Shown here: in pieces, positions 40,530-47,430 of the stretch
How positions within the stretch are numbered: the stretch's first letter is position 1
How the letters are laid out: each line of letters starts with the position of its first letter
Assembly (NCBI GenBank): GCA_904419525.1
Contig: CAJFRT010000008.1
Span: 1 to 64,000, forward strand
Source: Candidatus Gallimonas merdae
GTDB taxonomy: Bacteria; Bacillota; Clostridia; Christensenellales; Borkfalkiaceae
Reading direction: 5' to 3'
Length of the DNA stretch: 64,000 nucleotides
Made by a program: the position numbers and the translations under genes
The notes under the pieces: generated by a model
Database searches by the model: none
Seen by the model: the letters and a program-made list of their open reading frames with translations, nothing else
What the model was told of the DNA's origin: nothing

Positions 40530-40561
40530 TTTCTGGAAGAAACAGAATAAAGGGGAAGAAA

Positions 40562-41533
40562 ATGAGCGATTCTCTTGGACAGCTCAAAAGAATTCTGAAG
40601 GATATCCGCGAAAAGACGGGGGTGCATGTCCGCCTTGTGCCCGCGGGAGAGGGCGAGACGCGCCTTTCGCTCGAATCGTGCGGCGAAACCTTCGACGGCT
40701 GGATCGACGGGACGGGCGAAGAGGCCGGGCGCACCGCAAAGCTTGTGGAATACTTTGTCGCAAACGCCGATTCCCGCGCCCTTCTGCCCGATAAGGAGGC
40801 CCACTTAAAGGAGATCCTGCTCGGCGAAGGGGGCGAATGGTACGCATTCCGCTTTATAACGAAATATGCCCTGCGCGACGGCGCGTGCTTTGCGCTCGAC
40901 GTTGTGCCCGATAAGCGGCTGGACGAGTGCTTCGACCTGCTCAGGAACTGCCTGAACGACAGCGATCTTGCCGTGAAGATGGACCGGACGCGCATTGCGG
41001 TCGTGCGGTTTTCGGACGGGGAGCAGAGCGGCGACGAATTCGGGCAGTTTGTCTGGCAGTCGCTGTATGAAGAGCTCGGCGTGCATGCGAGCGTGGGGAT
41101 CGGCTGCGAAGTCGCTTCCTTTTCCGAAATCGCGCAGTCCTATTCCCAGGCCGTGACGGCCGTGCGCGTGAGCGCCATGTTCCGCGACGCGGGAGAGGTG
41201 CATTCCTATCGCGAATATCTGCTTGTCCGCATGTTGGAGGACGTGCCCAGAAGCCGCCTGGAAGAGTACATGACGCAGTTCCGCATCGGCGGGATCGGCG
41301 AGGTGTTCGGCGACGAAGAGCTGTATGAAACGGCCGACGCCTTTCTGGAGAGCAGCCTCAATCTTTCGGAGACGAGCCGTCAGCTGTTCATGCACCGCAA
41401 CACGCTCATGTACCGGCTCGACAAGATCGAGCGCATCACGGGGCTGAATATCCGCAAATTTTCAGATGCGGTCACATTCCGCATTCTGTCCGTCCTGCAC
41501 CGTCTCCTGGCGCAGGGGAAGGAGGAAGTATGA
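40562..41533 (+). CDS. PucR/CdaR-like transcriptional regulator
   Basis: A 323-residue protein whose C-terminus is a PucR-type HTH: FLESSLNLSETSRQLFMHRN, then TLMYRLDKIERITGLNIRKF. The middle (about 140-230) resembles a GGDEF-like sensor half with GVHASVGIGCEVASFSEIAQ. Members usually activate adjacent catabolic genes; here the next gene, overlapping by 4 bp, is a membrane protease, so it may control envelope proteolysis or distant genes. GGGGAAG precedes the start. Confidence 0.85.
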   Translation: MSDSLGQLKRILKDIREKTGVHVRLVPAGEGETRLSLESCGETFDGWIDGTGEEAGRTAKLVEYFVANADSRALLPDKEAHLKEILLGEGGEWYAFRFITKYALRDGACFALDVVPDKRLDECFDLLRNCLNDSDLAVKMDRTRIAVVRFSDGEQSGDEFGQFVWQSLYEELGVHASVGIGCEVASFSEIAQSYSQAVTAVRVSAMFRDAGEVHSYREYLLVRMLEDVPRSRLEEYMTQFRIGGIGEVFGDEELYETADAFLESSLNLSETSRQLFMHRNTLMYRLDKIERITGLNIRKFSDAVTFRILSVLHRLLAQGKEEV

Positions 41534-42903
41534 GCAAAAAGACACAGACCACGGAGCAACAGGCCGCGTCTCCCGACGCGGCCTGCGCATCTTGCCCAGA
41601 TCCCGGCGCCGCGCGCAAAAAAAAGCGCGTCCGCGCGATCCTTGCCGTTCTGCTCGCGCTCGTTGTGGCGGCCGTCGGGTTTACGGCCGGCTGGCTGGGT
41701 AAATTTTACTCCGTCGATCCGCGCCTGCGGGAGCTGGAGTGGATCCTCGGCCTGCTCGAAGACGAGCACTATCAGGACGTGGACATAGACGCCGTATACG
41801 AGGATCTGTACGATGCCGCCATGCCGGACATCTTTTCCCACTACTACACGCCCGAAGAATATGCGCGGCGCGTTGCCGAAAGCCAGGGGCATAACGAAGG
41901 GGTAGGGGTCACGCTCGTCGCCGATGCGGACGAAGGCGTGCGCATCTATTCGGTCGTTGAAAATTCCCCCGCGCAGGCGGCCGGGCTGGCGGCGGGCATG
42001 TATGTGCTCGGCTATTCTTCCGTCGGCGGCGAGGTACAGACGCCCTCCGTCCCGTCCGACGTCACTTCGTTCGTGCGCGCGCAGGAGGGGGAGTTCGTGC
42101 TGTATGCGAGCTACGATCCTGCCGATCCCGCCGATGCGTCCACGGCGCACACGCTGGCGGCCGCCGCGTACGAGGCGGCGTACGTCGTCTATCGCGACAG
42201 CGGGACGTCCTATGCGTTCCGCGGCGAGAACGCCGCTCTGACCGAGACGGGCGATCCGCTTGTCGGGCTCGATGCGGACACGGCCTATATCCGCCTCGAC
42301 TCGTTCGACGGCAACTGCGCGGAGGAGTTTGCCGCGTGCCTTGACGTGATGGAGAAGCGCGGCAGGACCAATCTGATCATCGACCTGCGCGGGAACGGCG
42401 GCGGCTATATGCGCGACCTGCAGTCCATTTCGTCGCATCTTCTCAAAGACGCATCGGACAGCCGTCCCGTCGTCGCCTATGCGCAGTACCGCGACGGCAC
42501 GCGCCGCGACTATGCCGCGACGGGGAACGACTATGACGACTGTTTCACGGACGATTCCCGCGTCTGCGTGCTCGCGGACGAAAATTCCGCAAGCGCTTCG
42601 GAGTGCCTGATCGGGGCGCTCATCGACTACGGCACGATCGGCTATGACGACATCTTCCTGCGCATGGACGAGGGTGCGGAACACTATTCCACGTACGGGA
42701 AAGGGGTCATGCAGTCCACGTTCGTTTCGTCGAGCGGCGGCGCGTTCCAGCTCACCGTCGCGCGCATCTACTGGCCGGGCGGGAACTGTATCCATGAACG
42801 CGGCATCACGGACGAGGACGGGGCGGTCGGCATTGCCGCTCCCTCCGTCCGCGGCGAAGAGGACGTCTTTCTGCAAAGAGCCCTGGCCGCGATCTGCGGT
42901 TAA
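41530..42903 (+). CDS. S41-family C-terminal processing peptidase (CtpA-like)
   Basis: A 457-residue protease with an N-terminal membrane anchor (about 35-57: AILAVLLALVVAAVGFTAGW), a PDZ-like segment (GVGVTLVADADEGVRIYSVV) and the S41 core. The nucleophile lies in ADENSASASECLIGAL and the general-base Lys in STYGKGVMQSTF. It should sit outside the membrane and trim or degrade exported proteins. The start overlaps the regulator's stop by 4 bp. Confidence 0.92.
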   Translation: MSKKTQTTEQQAASPDAACASCPDPGAARKKKRVRAILAVLLALVVAAVGFTAGWLGKFYSVDPRLRELEWILGLLEDEHYQDVDIDAVYEDLYDAAMPDIFSHYYTPEEYARRVAESQGHNEGVGVTLVADADEGVRIYSVVENSPAQAAGLAAGMYVLGYSSVGGEVQTPSVPSDVTSFVRAQEGEFVLYASYDPADPADASTAHTLAAAAYEAAYVVYRDSGTSYAFRGENAALTETGDPLVGLDADTAYIRLDSFDGNCAEEFAACLDVMEKRGRTNLIIDLRGNGGGYMRDLQSISSHLLKDASDSRPVVAYAQYRDGTRRDYAATGNDYDDCFTDDSRVCVLADENSASASECLIGALIDYGTIGYDDIFLRMDEGAEHYSTYGKGVMQSTFVSSSGGAFQLTVARIYWPGGNCIHERGITDEDGAVGIAAPSVRGEEDVFLQRALAAICG

Positions 42904-43157
42904 CGCCCCGCGCTGTTTTTGAGATATTCTTCCAGTACGCTGACGATCGGACTGTCCTCCTGCGGAGGGCGGTCCTCTTTTTTGTCCTGCGCCCGATCGG
43001 GGGCCTTTTGCGCGGCGTCCGCCGGTGCGCCGCGGGTGAGAAGCATGATGAGTTCGCGGTTTTCCCGCCAGAACGTGAGGAATTTCTGCAGAGCGGCATT
43101 GAGGTCGCCGCCCTGCTGCATCGAAGTGAGCAGAAGCAGCAGGAGAATGGGTTCCAT
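42900..43157 (-). CDS. Small uncharacterised protein
   Basis: An 85-residue protein with a hydrophobic start (MEPILLLLLLTSMQQGGDLN), FLTFWRENRELIMLLTR and a charged tail. The start at 43157 is a guess: no good ribosome site is seen, and codons up to 43211 stay open. Its end overlaps the converging protease gene by 4 bp. It is divergent from another small gene of about the same size. Function unknown. Confidence 0.6.
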   Translation of the reverse strand: MEPILLLLLLTSMQQGGDLNAALQKFLTFWRENRELIMLLTRGAPADAAQKAPDRAQDKKEDRPPQEDSPIVSVLEEYLKNSAGR

Positions 43158-43231
43158 GCCATCATCGTATGCCGCTGGCAAAACATGCGTTCCCGTCATA
43201 TGATGAATCATGACCAATGGCGGAGGTGACC

Positions 43232-43492
43232 ATGAAGGATTTTGCAAGCTATTCGGGCGGCGGCGTGCCGGAAGATCTCATGAAGGAGGTGCAGTCGGCC
43301 GCGGCGCAGTTTGACGGAAAGAATGAAAACGAGCTCATCCGCTCCATCTATGCGCGCGCCGCGGAAGGCAAGCGCGCCGGGACGCTCACGAATGAACAGA
43401 TCGACGCCTTCTGTGCGCAGTTTGCGCCCATGCTGGACGCGGGAAAGCGGAAAAAGCTGTATAAGCTCGCGGCGGAGCTCAAGAAGATGTAG
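43232..43492 (+). CDS. Small uncharacterised protein
   Basis: An 86-residue soluble, helical, lysine-rich protein (MKDFASYSGGGVPEDLMKEV, then ENELIRSIYARAAEGKRAGT and KKLYKLAAELKKM). The ATG at 43232 has an excellent ribosome site (GGAGGTGACC), so the gene is real. Its end overlaps the converging cysteine desulfurase gene by 14 bp. No family is recognised. Confidence 0.75.
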   Translation: MKDFASYSGGGVPEDLMKEVQSAAAQFDGKNENELIRSIYARAAEGKRAGTLTNEQIDAFCAQFAPMLDAGKRKKLYKLAAELKKM

Positions 43493-44612
43493 CGGCGTCC
43501 GCGATCTTTGCAAGCGCGTCCGCGAGCGCTTCCGCCTCTTCTCTGCCCTGAAAGGGAGAAAAGGAGGCGCGCACAAGGCCGTCCGGAAAGGTGCCGAGCG
43601 CCTTGTGCGCCAGGGGCGCGCAGTGCAGGCCGCCGCGCACGGCAATGGAATATTCGTCGGACAGCGTCTGAGCAAGCTGTTCGGAGGGGATCGCCTGGTG
43701 CGAAAAGGCGACGATCCCGCAGGCGTTGGGGGAAGAACAGGCGCGGTATCCTCTGAGCTTTGCCAGGGCTTCGAGAAAGGCTGCCGTCGTGGAAAGCTGC
43801 TGCTTTGCCATTTCCGCGCGGCGCGCCCTGACGATGAGGGCGCCCTCCGCCAGCGAACAGATCGCGGGATAGGAGAGCGTTCCGCTCTCCAGGCGGTCGG
43901 GGTAGAACGCGGGCATGCCCAGGTCATAGCTCTCGCTCCCCGTCCCGCCGAACGTGACGGGTTCGGGGGCCATGCGCTCGGAAAAGAGCAGCGCGCCCGC
44001 GCCCTGAATGGCAAACAACCCCTTGTGTCCCGCGAGGGCGAGCGCGTCGATCCCCGTTTCCCGCATGGAGAGGGGGAGGTGCCCTGCGCCCTGCGCCCCG
44101 TCCACGACCAGCAGGACGCGCGCGGGAAGAAGGGCGCGCAGGGCGTGCAGGTCGGGGGCTTCCCCCGTCACGTTGGAAGCGGACGTCACGCAGCACAGCT
44201 TCGTTTCGGGCCGCACGAGTGCCGCGATCGTCTCGGGCAGCAGACGGCCGTCCGTCAGCGGCGCAACGTCGCAGTGCACGCCGCACGTCTTTTTCAGGAA
44301 TTCCAGGGGACGCAGGACGGAATTGTGCTCCATGCAGGTCGTGACAACGTGATCGCCCCGTTTCAGCGTTCCCAAGAGGGCGATATTCAGCGCTTCGGTG
44401 CAGTTTTTGGTAAAGATGACGCGTTCAAAGCCGTATCCGTCGAACAGTTCGGAAAGGAGTTCGCGGCAGGCGAGCACCCTGCCGGCGCAGGCGACGGAGA
44501 GCGCGTGTCCGCTCCGTCCGGGGTTGGCGCACGTCTTCATTGCGGCGAGGACGGCGCTCTGAACCGAGGCGGGTTTTTCGCCGCCCGTCGCGGCGTTATC
44601 GAGATAGATCAT
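43479..44612 (-). CDS. Cysteine desulfurase-like PLP enzyme (CsdA/SufS type)
   Basis: A 377-residue class V aminotransferase. YLDNAATGGEKP opens it; the PLP lysine is in ALAGHKGLFAIQG and the catalytic cysteine in VRGGLHCAPLAH. Such enzymes take sulfur or selenium from cysteine or selenocysteine. The start at 44612 gives the usual MIYLDNAAT N-terminus; a TTG ten codons earlier is an alternative. It is divergent from a DUF3343 gene, a pairing I associate with sulfur or selenium carriers rather than Fe-S assembly. Confidence 0.9.
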   Translation of the reverse strand: MIYLDNAATGGEKPASVQSAVLAAMKTCANPGRSGHALSVACAGRVLACRELLSELFDGYGFERVIFTKNCTEALNIALLGTLKRGDHVVTTCMEHNSVLRPLEFLKKTCGVHCDVAPLTDGRLLPETIAALVRPETKLCCVTSASNVTGEAPDLHALRALLPARVLLVVDGAQGAGHLPLSMRETGIDALALAGHKGLFAIQGAGALLFSERMAPEPVTFGGTGSESYDLGMPAFYPDRLESGTLSYPAICSLAEGALIVRARRAEMAKQQLSTTAAFLEALAKLRGYRACSSPNACGIVAFSHQAIPSEQLAQTLSDEYSIAVRGGLHCAPLAHKALGTFPDGLVRASFSPFQGREEAEALADALAKIADAATSS

Positions 44613-44644
44613 ATCTCTATATATACGAAAGTGAGGAAACAATC

Positions 44645-44887
44645 ATGACAATGCTTGCGGTGTTCCGTTCGCGTGCGCAGGCGCTCGACGCCGTTTCCCG
44701 TCTCGGAAACGCGGGTGTGCCCGCACAGGCGGTTTCCACGCCCAAAGAGGCGGGCTACGGCTGCGGGCTCTCTGTCCGTTTCGACGCCCGTTTCTATCCG
44801 CGTGTCGCGCCCGTTCTCAAAAAACGGGCGTATTCGGCGTTTGCGGGATACTTCCGCGCATGCGGCGGCACGTTCGTGCGCGTTTGA
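44645..44887 (+). CDS. DUF3343 putative Se/S carrier protein
   Basis: An 80-residue protein: LAVFRSRAQALDAVSRLGNA, then VSTPKEAGYGCGLSVRFDAR with the conserved cysteine. DUF3343 proteins look like small carriers and occur next to selenium-donor or cysteine-desulfurase genes, as here. It may accept sulfur or selenium as a persulfide or perselenide from the divergent desulfurase. No selD, selA or yedF lies in the window. nth follows 38 bp downstream with its own promoter. Confidence 0.8.
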   Translation: MTMLAVFRSRAQALDAVSRLGNAGVPAQAVSTPKEAGYGCGLSVRFDARFYPRVAPVLKKRAYSAFAGYFRACGGTFVRV

Positions 44888-44888
44888 G

Positions 44889-44917
44889 TTGCGTTTGCGC
44901 GGCGGATATGGTATAAT
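44889..44917 (+). promoter_or_regulatory. Promoter giving a leaderless nth mRNA
   Basis: TTGCGT (44889-44894) and TATAAT (44912-44917) are 17 bp apart, with extended -10 (TGG). The ATG at 44925 follows the -10 by 7 nt, the same geometry as the XRE gene at 4778. Confidence 0.75.
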
Positions 44918-44924
44918 CGGGGTT

Positions 44925-45557
44925 ATGAATACGACCGATAAAATTCTGGATACGCTCGAACAGCTCTATCCCGACGCCGCGCCCGCGCTCAGGTTCCGTT
45001 CGCCCTACGAACTGCTTGTTGCGGTCATTCTGTCCGCACAGTGCACGGACGAGCGGGTGAACAAGGTGACGGCGGAACTGTTCCGGGAATATAACACGCC
45101 CGAAAAAATGCTCACGCTCTCGCAGGAAGAGCTGGAAAAATACATCTACTCGTGCGGATTCTATCATAACAAGGCGGCGCATATCCTGTCCGCTTCCCGC
45201 GATATCCTCGAAAAATTCGCGGGAGAGGTGCCCTCCACGCTCGAAGAGCTCAGAACGCTTGCGGGCGTGGGCAGAAAAACGGCCAACGTCGTCTATGCGG
45301 TCGCCTTCGGCGGCGATGCCATCGCGGTGGATACGCATGTCTTCCGCGTTGCAAACCGCCTGGGGCTGGCGTCCGGAAAGACGCCCGAAAAGGTGGAAGA
45401 GGGCCTGTGTGCGGCGATCCCCAAGGAGCGGTGGTCGCGCGCGCATCATCTGCTCATTTTCCACGGCCGGCGCGTCTGTCACTCGCAGAGGCCCGACTGC
45501 GAACATTGTGCCGTTGCGCCGATGTGCGCCTATTACAGCGGAACGGAAAAACAATAG
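44925..45557 (+). CDS. nth: Endonuclease III
   Basis: A 210-residue base-excision DNA glycosylase/AP lyase. The HhH motif LRTLAGVGRKTANVVYAVAF includes the catalytic Lys, the catalytic Asp is in VDTHVFRVANRLGL, and the [4Fe-4S] cluster motif is complete (CHSQRPDCEHCAVAPMC, C-x6-C-x2-C-x5-C). It removes oxidised pyrimidines. No Shine-Dalgarno site precedes the ATG, as expected for a leaderless transcript. Confidence 0.97.
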   Translation: MNTTDKILDTLEQLYPDAAPALRFRSPYELLVAVILSAQCTDERVNKVTAELFREYNTPEKMLTLSQEELEKYIYSCGFYHNKAAHILSASRDILEKFAGEVPSTLEELRTLAGVGRKTANVVYAVAFGGDAIAVDTHVFRVANRLGLASGKTPEKVEEGLCAAIPKERWSRAHHLLIFHGRRVCHSQRPDCEHCAVAPMCAYYSGTEKQ

Positions 45558-45571
45558 ACGTATCGAAAATG

Positions 45572-45605
45572 CCTCCTTTGCCCATAATGGGTCAAGGAGG
45601 TTTTT
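45572..45605 (+). terminator. Terminator of nth that also contains the next gene's ribosome site
   Basis: CCTCCTTTGCCCA (45572-45584) pairs with TGGGTCAAGGAGG (45588-45600) with small mismatches, followed by T5. The AGGAGG at the 3' arm is the ribosome site of the gene at 45609. The hairpin can both end nth transcripts and mask the ribosome site in read-through RNA. Confidence 0.75.
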
Positions 45606-45608
45606 CTT

Positions 45609-45803
45609 ATGACCAATCTGACGGCAAAGGATCTCGACGTGCTCTCTCACCTTCTGACGGGCGAGGAGATGGCGTGCAAGAAAGCAAAACTTTACGCCAA
45701 CACGCTCACGGATCAGGCTCTTGCGCAGGAGATGGAGAACGTCTCCCGCGCGCACGCACAACGTTTTGCGGCGCTCTATGCGCTGCTGGGAGGCAAGGCA
45801 TGA
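45609..45803 (+). CDS. Small spore-coat-like helical protein
   Basis: A 64-residue protein: LTAKDLDVLSHLLTGEEMAC, then YANTLTDQALAQEMENVSRA. It resembles small ferritin-like/CotF-associated proteins of Clostridia. AGGAGG lies 8 nt upstream, inside the terminator hairpin. Its stop overlaps the next start by 4 bp. A spore-coat role is inferred from its partner. Confidence 0.7.
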   Translation: MTNLTAKDLDVLSHLLTGEEMACKKAKLYANTLTDQALAQEMENVSRAHAQRFAALYALLGGKA

Positions 45804-46087
45804 AACAGTCCAAAAAAGACACGACGCTCTGCGAAAAAGACGCGCTCCAGGATCTTCTGGACGCGGAAAAACTGCTCATGAACTACTATGCGACGGCGCT
45901 TACGGAGGGCAGCTGCCGCCCGCTGCGCAGACAGATCCTCAAGCTGTACGGCGAGCATGCGGACACGCAGTTCTCCGTGTTCGAGCAGATGATCCAGCGC
46001 GGATACTATCAGGTACAGCCCGCACAAAAGATGATGATCGACGAAAAGACGGAAGCGTTTTCCAAAGTGAAAAAGCAGCTTGCCTGA
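45800..46087 (+). CDS. CotF-domain spore coat-like protein
   Basis: A 95-residue protein with a CotF-type pattern: EKDALQDLLDAEKLLMNYYA, then HADTQFSVFEQMIQRGYYQV and QPAQKMMIDEK. CotF domains are four-helix units found in spore-coat and related proteins. It is translationally coupled to the preceding small gene. No membrane segment. Confidence 0.75.
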   Translation: MKQSKKDTTLCEKDALQDLLDAEKLLMNYYATALTEGSCRPLRRQILKLYGEHADTQFSVFEQMIQRGYYQVQPAQKMMIDEKTEAFSKVKKQLA

Positions 46088-46093
46088 GGGGGC

Positions 46094-46122
46094 TTGACAG
46101 CCGCTCCCGAGCGTGGTATCAT
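46094..46122 (+). promoter_or_regulatory. Promoter of the small basic protein gene
   Basis: TTGACA (46094-46099) and TATCAT (46117-46122) are 17 bp apart. GGAAGGGGG follows before the ATG at 46146. Confidence 0.8.
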
Positions 46123-46145
46123 GTATCCGGAAGGGGGTATATGCT

Positions 46146-46301
46146 ATGAAAAAACGGGGAGCTGAACGGGTCGATCGTGACGCGGAACGGCGGGAAAAAC
46201 AGCGCCTTGCGCGCGAACGGGAAGCGATCGGGGAGATCTCCGCACCGCTTCGCAAAGCGTCCGCGGAGAAAAAGACCGGACGGGACGGAAAAAAGGAATA
46301 G
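46146..46301 (+). CDS. Small highly basic protein
   Basis: A 51-residue Arg/Lys/Glu-rich protein (MKKRGAERVDRDAERREKQR). It has a promoter and a GGAAGGGGG ribosome site, which supports it as a gene. Low complexity; no function recognised. Confidence 0.5.
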   Translation: MKKRGAERVDRDAERREKQRLAREREAIGEISAPLRKASAEKKTGRDGKKE

Positions 46302-46329
46302 AAAGCGGGAGAGTGCACATGCTGAGCGT

Positions 46330-46440
46330 ATGAAGGAAACGAAACGCGAACAGCGCTATGCGCACAATCCCTCCTACTGCATGATCCGTCCGGACGCGGA
46401 CGATGAATGCGAAGACGTTGTCTCCACGTCGAGCAGCTGA
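46330..46440 (+). CDS. Possible 36-residue peptide
   Basis: An ATG at 46330 opens MKETKREQRYAHNPSYCMIR and an acidic tail ending VSTSSS. It lies between the small basic gene and a terminator. The ribosome site is weak. It might be real because the terminator follows its stop at once, but composition gives no further support. Confidence 0.3.
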   Translation: MKETKREQRYAHNPSYCMIRPDADDECEDVVSTSSS

Positions 46441-46446
46441 AACACG

Positions 46447-46479
46447 GCGCGCCGCCGCTCCATGCGGCGGCGCGCTTTT
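46447..46479 (+). terminator. Terminator of the two small genes
   Basis: A 12-bp G+C stem (46447-46458 with 46464-46475) followed by TTTT. Confidence 0.8.
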
Positions 46480-46497
46480 CCGCGTCTTGCAGTACAT

Positions 46498-47244
46498 ATG
46501 CAGGAAGAAAAGGGAATCACGGCGGGCGAGATCGCCCGCATCATCAAGCGTCGGATTTTCTGGGTCATTCTGATCGCCGCGGCCGCGGCGGTGGCTGCGG
46601 CGCTGTACACGGCATTCGTCTACAACCGCACGCGGGAGGAGTATGCGCTCACGTTCGTTGTGGAATTTCCGCAGGAGACGTCCTTCCGGTACGAGACGGT
46701 GATCTATGCCGACAATCTGGAGAGCGCCAAGGCGTCCGATGAAGCATTTTCGGGCATCGATACCGAGCACATGGCGGCGGACGAGGATATCTCCATTCTC
46801 CGTATGGGCGGGGAGACGGAATCCCCTGCCTATATGATCACTGCTGCTGGAAGATACTTTTCCGACAGGACGCAGGCGACAAAGTTCCTGCGGGCCGTCG
46901 TCGAACATGCCGTTGCCGGCGTGCAGAGCAGCGGGCATTCCTCCGGCGGGATCGCACGGCAGCTGCCTGCGTTTTTGTGGCCGGGGCTGCATGGCCGGGT
47001 GCGCATCTGTGCAGGCAGGGCGGCCGAACCGTCGGCCGCGCGCGTGATGTACCGGCAGAACGTTGTCTCCGTGATCGACAACGGCGCCAGTCCCGTGCTT
47101 GCGGCGTTCGCGGGCTTCGCGATCGGGTTTTTGCTGGCGGGGTTCATCTTCTGCGCGGCAGATTATCCGAAAGTCCGCCGGGGAAAGAGCGCGCAGGGAT
47201 CTGCGGGCCCCGCGCGGCCCGGCGATGGGGTGGACAACAACTGA
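46498..47244 (+). CDS. Wzz-like membrane protein, shortened
   Basis: A 248-residue protein with an N-terminal helix (RIFWVILIAAAAAVAAALYT), an external part starting with YALTFVVEFPQETSF and YETVIYADNLESAKASDEAF, and a second helix near the end (PVLAAFAGFAIGFLLAGFIF, then CAADYP). Both ends match the next gene's product, but about 200 residues of coiled coil in the middle are replaced by a short Gly/Arg-rich stretch (GIARQLPAFLWPGLHGRVRI). It may be an internally deleted or frameshifted copy. It begins after a terminator, and no ribosome site is obvious. Confidence 0.7.
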   Translation: MQEEKGITAGEIARIIKRRIFWVILIAAAAAVAAALYTAFVYNRTREEYALTFVVEFPQETSFRYETVIYADNLESAKASDEAFSGIDTEHMAADEDISILRMGGETESPAYMITAAGRYFSDRTQATKFLRAVVEHAVAGVQSSGHSSGGIARQLPAFLWPGLHGRVRICAGRAAEPSAARVMYRQNVVSVIDNGASPVLAAFAGFAIGFLLAGFIFCAADYPKVRRGKSAQGSAGPARPGDGVDNN

Positions 47245-47254
47245 ACAAAACCGT

Positions 47255-47294
47255 CGGACGTCTGTGGCAGAACGTGAACAGACGTCCGTTTTTT
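47255..47294 (+). terminator. Terminator between the two Wzz-like genes
   Basis: CGGACGTCTGT and ACAGACGTCCG form an 11-bp stem around a 12-nt loop, followed by T6. Confidence 0.88.
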
Positions 47295-47336
47295 GTGAAA
47301 AATACGCGAACGTATTCATTTTTGCGGGACAGCCAT

Positions 47337-47367
47337 TTGACACGGGGGGGGGTAGGTATGCTATACT
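47337..47367 (+). promoter_or_regulatory. Probable promoter of the full-length Wzz-like gene
   Basis: TTGACA (47337-47342) and TATACT (47362-47367) are 19 bp apart, longer than ideal, with a G8 run in the spacer that could affect promoter geometry. Confidence 0.5.
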
Positions 47368-47430
47368 GTGGACAGGAAGCGGAGACTGAAAGGAGAGAGG
47401 CGCTCTCCCGTCCCCGCAAGGAGAAAAAAT

